From NCBI GenBank assembly GCA_037445635.1, contig JBBIKC010000006.1, positions 1-64,000 on the forward strand: a DNA stretch of 64,000 nt, in the 5' to 3' direction. Below are positions 8,515 to 16,595 of the stretch, in pieces. Below the pieces are notes generated by a model. The model saw only the letters and a list, made by a program, of their open reading frames with translations. It was not told where the DNA came from and did no database searches. Each line of letters begins with the position of its first letter. The stretch's first letter is position 1. Made by a program: the position numbers and the translations under genes. This DNA comes from JBFMCC01 sp037445635. Lineage in GTDB: Bacteria > Chloroflexota > Anaerolineae > Anaerolineales > Villigracilaceae.

Positions 8515-10572
8515 TTGTCCGAAATTGCCGATCTCGAACTCAGCCTGCACCGCCGCGAAACGGGGACTTATACGGCGGAAATGCGCTTCACCCAGCCCGG
8601 CAGTGACGCGGATATCCGCCTCGGACAGGCGCAGGAGATCAGCGTACAGTTCGATGCCGCGGCGCTCACGGCCAAGTCCTCCGACGGCGCGGCCTACGGC
8701 GCTCTCCTGACCGAAAGCCTGTTCGCCGATAAAGATATGCTGGCGGCCTTCTCGAAAGCCCGCGCCAGCGCCGCGGCTTTGAAGGCGGGCCTGCGCGTGC
8801 GGCTGGTCATTGGCCCGACCGCGCTGGAATTGAACGACCTCTTCTGGGAAACCCTGCGCGATCCCGAAGACCCGAAATCCCCGCTGTTTACCGGCACACA
8901 AATCTATTTCTCTCGTTATTTGAGCAGTCTCGACTGGCGGCCCGTGCGGCAGACCTCGCGCGGCGACCTGAAGACGCTGGTCGCGGTTGCCAATCCGTCC
9001 GATTTGAAGGATTATGAGTTGGCCGCGGTGGATGTGGCAGGCGAGACGAATCGCGCCAGGTCCGCGCTGGGGGAGAAGATTCCTGTCGTGACCATTCCCG
9101 ACGAGAAGGACAAACACTGCACACTGGACGCAATCCTTTCCCGTCTCGCGGAAGGCTGTGACATCCTCTATCTCGTCGCGCACGGCGCGTTCGTCAAGGG
9201 CGGGGCGTGGCTGTGGCTGGAGGACGAAAACGGGAAAGTGGCGCGCGTCTCCGGCGCGGACCTGGTGACGCGCATCAGGAAACTGGAGAACCCGCCGCGG
9301 CTGGTAGTGCTGGCATCCTGCCAGAGCGCGGGCAAGGGCGCGGGTCAGGCGCTCCAGGCCCTGGGTCCGCGCTTGACCGAGGCGGGAGTCCCGGCTGTGG
9401 TCGCCATGCAGGGTAGTGTCTCGATGGATACGGTCACAAAGTTCATGCCGGTCTTCTTCGAGGAGCTGCAGAAGGACGGCCTGATCGACCGCGCCCTCTC
9501 GGTGGCGCGCGATGCGGTCAGCGGGCGGGACGATTTCTGGATGCCGGTGCTCTTCATGCGTTTGAAGACCGGGCGCATCTGGTATGTGCCGGGCTTCGGC
9601 GAGGAGGGCGAGTTCAAAAAGTGGCCTGCCCTGCTCAGTAGTATCGAGAAGGGACAGTGCACCCCGATTCTCGGCCCCGGCCTGTACGAGCCGTTGATCG
9701 GCAACTGGCGCGACCTGGCGCTGGGCATGGCGGAGAAATATCGTTATCCGCTGGCGTATTTTTTCCGAGATGCATTGCCGCAGGTAGCACAGTACCTCGC
9801 GGTGAACCAGGACGTCAACACCCTGTTGACCGAGTTCGAGGCCTCGGTGCGTCAGAGTGTCAGGGACCGTCTGGGCGGCGAACCGCCGAAGGAATTGGAT
9901 GATCCGAAGTCCAATCTGGCGGATGTGATCTCGTCTGCGGGGCAGAAACTGCGCGACCGTCTGGAGTTCGAACAACACGAGGTGCTGGCCGCGCTCGACC
10001 TGCCCATCTACCTCACGACCAATTTCGATAACCTGATGGTGGATGCCCTGCGGGAGGCAAAGAAGGATCCGCAAATGGTTATTTGCCCGTGGAACGACCG
10101 CTTCTCGGTCGAATCCATCTTCGATACGGATCGCGATTACCGTCCCACGCCGGAGAAGCCGCTGGTCTATCACCTGTTCGGTCATTTCAGCGTGCCCGAT
10201 TCGCTCGTCTTGACCGAGGATGATTACTTCGAGTACCTGATCGGCGTGACCAGCAACAAGGACTTAATTCCCCCGGTCGTGCGCCGCGCCATGACCGACA
10301 CCGCGCTCATGTTCCTCGGCTTCCAGCTGGACGACTGGGCCTTCCGCGTCTTCTTCCGTTCCATGATGGGACAGCAGGGCGGCGGCCGGCGGGCGCGCTA
10401 CACCCATATCGCCGTCCAGGTGGAGCCGGACGAGAATCGCAACCTCGATCCGAAGCGGGCGCGCGATTACCTGCAGACCTATTTCCAGAACGTGGCCATC
10501 AGCATCTACTGGGGCCGTTCCGACGACTTCCTGCGCGAGATCGCCCAGCAGAAGAAGTCCAAGCCCGCCTAA
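8515..10572 (+). CDS. CHAT protease domain - SIR2-like domain fusion protein
   Basis: The 685-residue protein fuses two effector-type domains. Residues 1-140 are an uncharacterised beta-rich N-terminus. Residues 150-360 form a CHAT (caspase-like, clan CD) peptidase with catalytic His223 in LYLVAHGAF and Cys269 in LVVLASCQSAG. Residues 375-670 form a SIR2_2-type NAD-binding fold, with GPGLYEPL, TTNFDNLM, HLFGHFS and LMFLGFQLDDWAF. The start is TTG, because an in-frame TAG lies 18 nt upstream and AGAAGGAAACGG provides a ribosome site. It is 12 nt from the STAND gene and thus in one operon with it. In known conflict systems such SIR2 domains deplete NAD and CHAT domains process death effectors. 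That role is inferred here. Confidence 0.88.
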   Translation: MSEIADLELSLHRRETGTYTAEMRFTQPGSDADIRLGQAQEISVQFDAAALTAKSSDGAAYGALLTESLFADKDMLAAFSKARASAAALKAGLRVRLVIGPTALELNDLFWETLRDPEDPKSPLFTGTQIYFSRYLSSLDWRPVRQTSRGDLKTLVAVANPSDLKDYELAAVDVAGETNRARSALGEKIPVVTIPDEKDKHCTLDAILSRLAEGCDILYLVAHGAFVKGGAWLWLEDENGKVARVSGADLVTRIRKLENPPRLVVLASCQSAGKGAGQALQALGPRLTEAGVPAVVAMQGSVSMDTVTKFMPVFFEELQKDGLIDRALSVARDAVSGRDDFWMPVLFMRLKTGRIWYVPGFGEEGEFKKWPALLSSIEKGQCTPILGPGLYEPLIGNWRDLALGMAEKYRYPLAYFFRDALPQVAQYLAVNQDVNTLLTEFEASVRQSVRDRLGGEPPKELDDPKSNLADVISSAGQKLRDRLEFEQHEVLAALDLPIYLTTNFDNLMVDALREAKKDPQMVICPWNDRFSVESIFDTDRDYRPTPEKPLVYHLFGHFSVPDSLVLTEDDYFEYLIGVTSNKDLIPPVVRRAMTDTALMFLGFQLDDWAFRVFFRSMMGQQGGGRRARYTHIAVQVEPDENRNLDPKRARDYLQTYFQNVAISIYWGRSDDFLREIAQQKKSKPA

Positions 10573-10584
10573 GGAGCAGACCCA

Positions 10585-13500
10585 ATGTCCAATCCTGCGC
10601 CTGTCTCCGCCAATCCATATGTCGGCCCGCGTTCGTTCCAGAAGGGCGAAAAACTGTACGGCCGCGACCGTGAAAAGACCGAACTGGTGGACCTGCTCAT
10701 CGCCGAGCGCATTGTCCTGCTGTATTCGCCCTCCGGCGCGGGCAAGAGTTCGCTGGTCAACGCCGCCATCATTCCGGAACTCGAGGCGCAGGGGTTCGCC
10801 GTATTGCCCACCATCCGCGTGAATCAGGTCGCGCCCGGCGGGGTGGAAATCGGTCCGTCGTTCAATCGTTACGCTTACAGCGCCTTGATGTCCATAGATT
10901 CGGAAATTGCCGATGAGCATGAATTTCCAGCGGCCGAACTTGCCTCGATGCGGCTGGCGGATTACCTGAGGCGATATCGCGAGCGCGCCGCCCGCCTGGA
11001 TAAAGAATTCGATTCCTACGCGCCCTTCGTGCTGGTCTTCGATCAATTGGAGGAGATCGTCACCAACAATCCCACCGACCGCGCCGGCAAGGCGGACTTC
11101 TTCGCACAGGTCGGCGAGGCTCTGCGCGACCGAAACCTGTGGGCGTTGTTCATCATCCGTGAGGACTACCTGGCGGGGCTGGACCCGTTCCTGCGTCCGG
11201 TACCGACGCGTTTATCCAACCGATACCGCCTCGACCTGCTCGACGCGCAGGCCGCCATCCAGGCCATTCGCCAACCTTCGCTGGATGCAGGCGTGCAATT
11301 CGACGAAACCGCCGCCCGCCGCCTGGTGGACGAGTTGCGCCGCGTGCGCGTCCAACAGCCGGACGGCACGACGGCGGAGCAACTGGGCATTTACGTGGAG
11401 CCCGTGCAATTGCAGGTGGTCTGCCGCCGGTTGTGGACGATGCGGATCGTCAAGGACAAAGAAATCACCCTCAAGGAGGTGGAGGAAGCCGGAAGTGTGG
11501 ATACGGCTCTGGGCGATTACTACGATTTCCAGGTCGAGTCGGTGGCGGCGGACTCGCAGTATCCCGAGCGCAAGATTCGAGAATGGATCGACCGTAAACT
11601 CATCACCCGGCAGGGCATCCGCGGCCAGGTGCAGATGGCGCCCAAAGTCAGCGAGGGACTCCCGAACGAAGTCATCCAAAAATTGCAGGAAGCCTATCTG
11701 GTGCGCGCCGATCAGCGCGGCGGTTCCACCTGGTTCGAGCTGGCGCACGATCGCCTCATCCGTCCGATTCGTCTCAGCAACGAGGCTTGGTTCAAGGCCA
11801 ATCTGAACGCGTTCCAACGGCAGGCCGATGCCTGGAATTCGCAGGGCCGCCCGGACGGGATGCTCATGCGCAGTTCGGCGTTCAAGGATGCGCGCGTGTG
11901 GGCGAACGCTAATCTTGAGTCGCTGACAGAAGTGGAGAAAGATTTCCTGGCGGCCTGCCAGAAATCGTTCGCTGTGAACGAGCGTGAACGCAAGCTGAAT
12001 CTGGTGATCCGTTATGTGGGTGCCTTGGCGGTCCTGCTGATGATCGGCGCGATTTATTTTGCTTATCAATCCATTCGCCAGGCGGATAGGGCGCGCGAGG
12101 CGCAAAGGGACGCGGAGATTTCCCGGCAGAACGAACAAATCGAGAGGGAAAAGGCGGAGCTCCAAGAGAAGATCGCCAACGCGCGCAAACTGGCGGCTGA
12201 TTCGGTCAGCAATCTGAATGTAGATACCGAACTCAGCGTCCTGCTGGCCCTGCAGGCCGTTCAGGTGCATACGCCTCCCGTGGCCGAAGCCGAGGACGCC
12301 CTGCGCCGCGCCCTGCCGGCCATGCGCGTGGAGCGCGTGCTCGGCGGCGGTTCGGACCCCGCCGCGCCGCAGGCCTTCCAGGCGCCGGTGTTCAGCGCCT
12401 ATTTCAACCCGGATGAAACGCGGCTGGTCACGGCCTGCGGCGATGGGAAGGTCAAAGTCTGGGAGGTGCAGAGCGGCAGGGAATTGCTTTCGATGGCGGC
12501 GGCCGAAACGATCCCGGACCCCGCAGGCTACGGCGCGACCTTTGCAATCTACAGCCCGGATGGAACGCAGATCGCGGCCGCCAGCGGTGACGGGCGTATT
12601 CTGTTTTTCGACTCAACCACCGGGCAGGAAATAAAGACCATTCCCGCGCACAAGGACAGAATCTGGTGGCTGGCCTACAGCCCGGACGGCCAGCACATCG
12701 CTGCGGCCAGCGCGGACAAGACCGCGACGATTTGGGACGTCCAGACGGGCGAACTTCTGGTGACCCTGGCCGGCCACGAAGGGGAAGTCCGGTCCATCGC
12801 GGTCAGCCCGGATGGGACGCGCATTGTCACTGCCAGCAGTGACGGCACTGCCCGAATCTGGGATGCGCTCACCGGGGCGGAACTTTTCCGCCTGGAGGAG
12901 CACGACGGCTATGTCAACGCGGCCGCTTTCAGTCCGGACGGGAGATGGGTGGCCACCTCCGGCGAGGACCGCGCCATCCGTCTGTGGGACGCCGGGACGG
13001 GCGCGTTCCAGATCGCCATCAGCGGTCATCGCGACGCGGTGTACGGGATTGCCTTCAGCCCGGATGGCGCCTCGATCGTCTCCGTGGGCGCCGACCGGAC
13101 CATCCGCTTCTTCGACACGACGTATGGCCGCCCGGGGCTGGTGCTGTACGGCCATACCAGCCGGGTCTTCGGCGTTTCGTTCAGCCCGGACGGCAAGCGG
13201 ATTGCTACAGCCAGCGAGGATCGCACTGTCCGTATATGGAATGCCTCGACGGAAGGCAGCCGCGAACTGTTCACCATTGACAACCTCGCTCCGGCTTTCG
13301 ATCTCAGTTTCAATGCGGATGGAACGAGGCTGGTGGTGGCCGGAGGCGATAACATTGTGCGCGTCTGGAGCGCGACGAATGGCCGCCTGCGGTTGACTCT
13401 CACGGGTCATACGCAGGTTGTGGAGGCTGTCCAGTACAGCCCGGATGACAGTTTCATCGTCACTGCCAGCCGCGATGGGACCGCCCGCATCTGGGACGCG

Positions 13501-15114
13501 ACCAGCGGCGCGGAGTTGCACATCCTGTCCGGTCATACCGGCGAGGTGTGGGATGCAGATATCAGCCCGGACGGGGCTCACATCGCCACCGCCGGGACCG
13601 ACGGGTTGGTCAAAATCTGGGATGCCGGGAGCGGCGCGTTCATTGGCGATCTGGAGACCGGCATGATCGAAGCCGAGTTGCGCACGGTCGCCTTCAGCCC
13701 GGACGGTTCCATGCTGGCCGCCGGGTATGACGAGGGCAGTATCGCATTTTGGGAATATCCATCGGGCCTGCTTCTGAGGCTCCTCACCCGGCCCGCAGAC
13801 GACACCCACTCGAATACAGTCGAGGACCTGGCTTTCAGTCCGGACGGGACGCGCATGGCCTCGGTCAGCGACGACGGATCGGTCATCATCTGGAATACGG
13901 AGAGGGACGCGCTGGGCGAGGTGGATCACGTCCTGTACGGCCGCGGCGATGCGTTGTTCACGGCGGCCTACAGCCCGGACGGCAGGTACCTCATGACCGG
14001 CGGCGCGGATGGCGTGGGCGTGGTCTGGGATCTGCAGACAGCCGAGGCCGACTTCCGCCTCTATGGTCACAATGACCGCATCTATGGCGTCACCTTCAGC
14101 CCGAACGGCACGCGCATGTTCTCGGTCAGTCTGGACGGTTCGATCCGCGCCTACCTGCTCTCGTTCGAGGATCTGGTGGCCCTGGCCAGCAAACGGCTGA
14201 CACGTAACTTCACCGAGGAGGAATGCCTGGCCTTCCTGAACGACTCGTGTGCGGAGGAAGCGGCCCTGCCTGTGGTCACCCAGCCTGATACTTCTCAATT
14301 GGAACAACCCCCCGCCGCGCCGGGTTTCATTGACAGCCAGATGGACGACGAGACCTCCACCGTCACTGCTCCTCAAAGGACGGTCACTGCCGGGGACGAC
14401 TACTTTAGCAATCTTTACGAACGTCCCTTCACTGCCGCCACGATGGGTGAGTATTATCCCGATGTTGATATCCGCCGCGCCGGCCTTTCGCTCACCGCGG
14501 ACTGGGTGTTTGTGAATATCGAACTGGTCGGGGCGCAAAACGTAAGCCGCCTGCTTGGAAACTATGGCCTGGAACTGGACCTGAACGCGGATGGCCGCGG
14601 CGACTACTTGATCTTCACGGTTGCCCCCTCCGCGCAGTGGTCATTCAGCGGCGTGCGCGTCTGGACCGACAGCAACAACGATGTGGGGAACGGCGCCGTT
14701 GGGGAAAGCGATCCGCCCCAGGTCGGCGACGGATACGATACCCTGATCTTCGACCAGGGCAAGGGCGAAAAACCCGACCTGGTCTGGGCGCGTATTGACC
14801 CGGCCAATCCAAACGTAGTCCAGATTGCCTTCCAGTTCGACCTGCTCGGCCGCCGCGACCCGGTCTTCATGTGGACCGCATGGGCCAGCCGCGACCTGTT
14901 CAAGCCCGCCTGGTTCGATTACAACGACCACTTCACCCTGCCGCAGGCTGGTTCGCCGGACAAGACCGACATTGCCAACTATCCCATCAACGCCATCGCC
15001 GCGCTGGACAACACCTGCCGCGGCTGGATCGGTTTCGAACCGACCGGCTTCGAGGTGGGCATCTGCCCTGTGACGGGGGATGCCTCTCAGAATCCGAATC
15101 AATCTTCCCCATAG
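10585..15114 (+). CDS. Transmembrane nSTAND1 NTPase with 14 WD40 repeats
   Basis: The 1509-residue protein opens with an nSTAND1 NTPase (PYVGPRSF start, P-loop SPSGAGKSSL near residues 48-57, Walker B FVLVFDQLEEI near 155). A helical segment follows, then one transmembrane helix at about 470-492 and a charged coiled coil rich in Arg, Glu and Gln. Next come 14 WD40 blades (repeated FSPDG...D...IWD pattern, residues about 590-1195), enough for two seven-bladed propellers, and a beta-rich C-terminal domain of about 270 residues. The single membrane span would put NTPase and propellers on opposite sides. AAGGAG precedes the ATG. Such proteins act as signal-triggered oligomerising switches. The flanking protease genes are the likely clients. 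Confidence 0.9.
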   Translation: MSNPAPVSANPYVGPRSFQKGEKLYGRDREKTELVDLLIAERIVLLYSPSGAGKSSLVNAAIIPELEAQGFAVLPTIRVNQVAPGGVEIGPSFNRYAYSALMSIDSEIADEHEFPAAELASMRLADYLRRYRERAARLDKEFDSYAPFVLVFDQLEEIVTNNPTDRAGKADFFAQVGEALRDRNLWALFIIREDYLAGLDPFLRPVPTRLSNRYRLDLLDAQAAIQAIRQPSLDAGVQFDETAARRLVDELRRVRVQQPDGTTAEQLGIYVEPVQLQVVCRRLWTMRIVKDKEITLKEVEEAGSVDTALGDYYDFQVESVAADSQYPERKIREWIDRKLITRQGIRGQVQMAPKVSEGLPNEVIQKLQEAYLVRADQRGGSTWFELAHDRLIRPIRLSNEAWFKANLNAFQRQADAWNSQGRPDGMLMRSSAFKDARVWANANLESLTEVEKDFLAACQKSFAVNERERKLNLVIRYVGALAVLLMIGAIYFAYQSIRQADRAREAQRDAEISRQNEQIEREKAELQEKIANARKLAADSVSNLNVDTELSVLLALQAVQVHTPPVAEAEDALRRALPAMRVERVLGGGSDPAAPQAFQAPVFSAYFNPDETRLVTACGDGKVKVWEVQSGRELLSMAAAETIPDPAGYGATFAIYSPDGTQIAAASGDGRILFFDSTTGQEIKTIPAHKDRIWWLAYSPDGQHIAAASADKTATIWDVQTGELLVTLAGHEGEVRSIAVSPDGTRIVTASSDGTARIWDALTGAELFRLEEHDGYVNAAAFSPDGRWVATSGEDRAIRLWDAGTGAFQIAISGHRDAVYGIAFSPDGASIVSVGADRTIRFFDTTYGRPGLVLYGHTSRVFGVSFSPDGKRIATASEDRTVRIWNASTEGSRELFTIDNLAPAFDLSFNADGTRLVVAGGDNIVRVWSATNGRLRLTLTGHTQVVEAVQYSPDDSFIVTASRDGTARIWDATSGAELHILSGHTGEVWDADISPDGAHIATAGTDGLVKIWDAGSGAFIGDLETGMIEAELRTVAFSPDGSMLAAGYDEGSIAFWEYPSGLLLRLLTRPADDTHSNTVEDLAFSPDGTRMASVSDDGSVIIWNTERDALGEVDHVLYGRGDALFTAAYSPDGRYLMTGGADGVGVVWDLQTAEADFRLYGHNDRIYGVTFSPNGTRMFSVSLDGSIRAYLLSFEDLVALASKRLTRNFTEEECLAFLNDSCAEEAALPVVTQPDTSQLEQPPAAPGFIDSQMDDETSTVTAPQRTVTAGDDYFSNLYERPFTAATMGEYYPDVDIRRAGLSLTADWVFVNIELVGAQNVSRLLGNYGLELDLNADGRGDYLIFTVAPSAQWSFSGVRVWTDSNNDVGNGAVGESDPPQVGDGYDTLIFDQGKGEKPDLVWARIDPANPNVVQIAFQFDLLGRRDPVFMWTAWASRDLFKPAWFDYNDHFTLPQAGSPDKTDIANYPINAIAALDNTCRGWIGFEPTGFEVGICPVTGDASQNPNQSSP

Positions 15115-15129
15115 CGCTGAGGAGATTCC

Positions 15130-16569
15130 ATGACCGACCAGTTGACGTTCAACGGCATTGATGCCACTACGGGCGATTACCTCATCCCGCCGGTCGCGCC
15201 GGACGTGATGGCGGCCGCCATCACCGGTCAGCCGCGCAACTCCGAAGAAGAGACCGCGCTTGCCACCTGGTGGAAGAAATACGCCGAGACCAACACCAAA
15301 AAAGAAGGCGATTACATTGCCAAGGAAGGCACAGATTACAACGACCTGTCTTCCGCCGGTTGGGGCGTGATTTTTCCCTACAACGTGGATGCGGCCATTG
15401 TTGACGCCCTAAGGCCTCTGCTCGACTGGCGCAAGTCGCAGGCGGGGAAGTTCTACAAGGAATATACCGGTCCCGAGGGTTATCGCTTCAAACCGGGCGA
15501 GATGTACGAGTCGAAGGATGAGTGGTGCACGCGGCACGGTGCAGGCCCGGGGCCGGTGGACCCGGAGATCGTCCCGTATTACCTCCTGCTCGTCGGCGAC
15601 CCGGAGCAGATCCCCTATCGTTTCCAGACTTTGCTGGATGTCCAATATGCCGTTGGCCGCATTCACTTTGATAAAGTCGAAGATTATGCCAACTACGCCA
15701 AAAGCGTGGTCGAGGCCGAGAAGAAAAAACTGGCACTCGCCAAAACCGCCGCATTCTTCGGCGTCTCGAATCCCGACGATCCCGCCACAAACATGAGTTC
15801 AGAGCAGCTTGTCAAACCGCTGGCAGATACGTTTACAAAAGAACAAAAGGGCTGGAAGTTCCCGGCCATTCTGAAAGATGACGCCACCAAAGCCGCGCTG
15901 GGCGGTTTGTTCACCGGCAAAGAGCCGCCCGCCATGCTCTTCACGGCCAGTCACGGCATGGGATTCCCCAACGGGCATCCGCAACAACTCTCCGATCAGG
16001 GCGCACTGCTTACCCAGGATTGGCCCGGACCGAAGAACTGGCGCAAGCCCATCGGCAAGGATTTCTATTTTGCGGCCGACGACCTCGCCGATGCCGCTAA
16101 CGTGCATGGCATGCTGGCCTTCTTCTTCGCCTGCTACGGCGCGGGCACGCCCAAAATGGACGACTTCTCCAAACAGGCATTCAAGGCCCGCGCCGAGATC
16201 GCTCCGAAGAACTTCCTCGCCCGTCTGCCTCAACGCCTGCTCTCGCATCCAAAGGGTGGCGCGCTGGCAGTTGTCGGTCACGTGGAGCGCGCCTGGGGCT
16301 ACTCCTTCGTGTGGGGCGCGGCGGGCGCGCAATTGACCGTGTTCGAATCTGCCCTCAAACGCCTATTCGACGGCTATCCCATCGGCTACGCCTTCGAATA
16401 CTTCAATGGCCGCTACGCCGAACTTTCCGCTGACCTCTCCTCGACCCTCGAGGAAATGGAGTTCGGCAAGAAGGTCAATCCCGCCGACCTGGCCGGGAAG
16501 TGGACCGCCAGCAACGACGCCCGCAACTACGTCGTGCTCGGCGACCCGTTCGTGCGGCTGATGGTCTGA
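15130..16569 (+). CDS. Peptidase C25 (gingipain-like) caspase-fold cysteine protease
   Basis: The 479-residue product has the clan CD peptidase core. It carries the C25 signature YYLLLVGDPEQIPYRF with a following YAVGRI near residues 150-177, catalytic His275 in FTASHGMGFP and catalytic Cys335 in FFFACYGAG. There is no signal peptide, unlike secreted gingipains, so it is probably cytoplasmic. AGGAG precedes the ATG, and the gap from the STAND gene is 15 nt, giving a three-gene operon with two different caspase-fold proteases. The specific substrate is unknown. A role as an executioner protease under STAND control is an inference from context. Confidence 0.85.
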   Translation: MTDQLTFNGIDATTGDYLIPPVAPDVMAAAITGQPRNSEEETALATWWKKYAETNTKKEGDYIAKEGTDYNDLSSAGWGVIFPYNVDAAIVDALRPLLDWRKSQAGKFYKEYTGPEGYRFKPGEMYESKDEWCTRHGAGPGPVDPEIVPYYLLLVGDPEQIPYRFQTLLDVQYAVGRIHFDKVEDYANYAKSVVEAEKKKLALAKTAAFFGVSNPDDPATNMSSEQLVKPLADTFTKEQKGWKFPAILKDDATKAALGGLFTGKEPPAMLFTASHGMGFPNGHPQQLSDQGALLTQDWPGPKNWRKPIGKDFYFAADDLADAANVHGMLAFFFACYGAGTPKMDDFSKQAFKARAEIAPKNFLARLPQRLLSHPKGGALAVVGHVERAWGYSFVWGAAGAQLTVFESALKRLFDGYPIGYAFEYFNGRYAELSADLSSTLEEMEFGKKVNPADLAGKWTASNDARNYVVLGDPFVRLMV

Positions 16570-16583
16570 AAACGGGGGCAAGG

Positions 16584-16589
16584 TATAAT
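16584..16589 (+). promoter_or_regulatory. -10 box of ligA (leaderless type)
   Basis: TATAAT is 6 nt before the ATG, so transcription should start at or within a base or two of the start codon. Confidence 0.55.
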
Positions 16590-16595
16590 TCGGGC

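Noticed and set aside
7603..10185. A long minus-strand open frame of about 860 codons across nadD and the CHAT-SIR2 gene
   Set aside because: It is an opposite-strand shadow of high-GC genes; both overlapping genes have clear family motifs in their own frames.
12400..14150. Regularly spaced DNA repeats (AGCCCGGATGG-like) as a CRISPR or tandem repeat
   Set aside because: They encode the WD40 FSPDG motif and vary as coding repeats do; no CRISPR spacing or cas genes are present.
12613..14538. A long minus-strand open frame opposite the WD40 region
   Set aside because: It mirrors the repeated WD40 codons and has no ribosome site or family motif.
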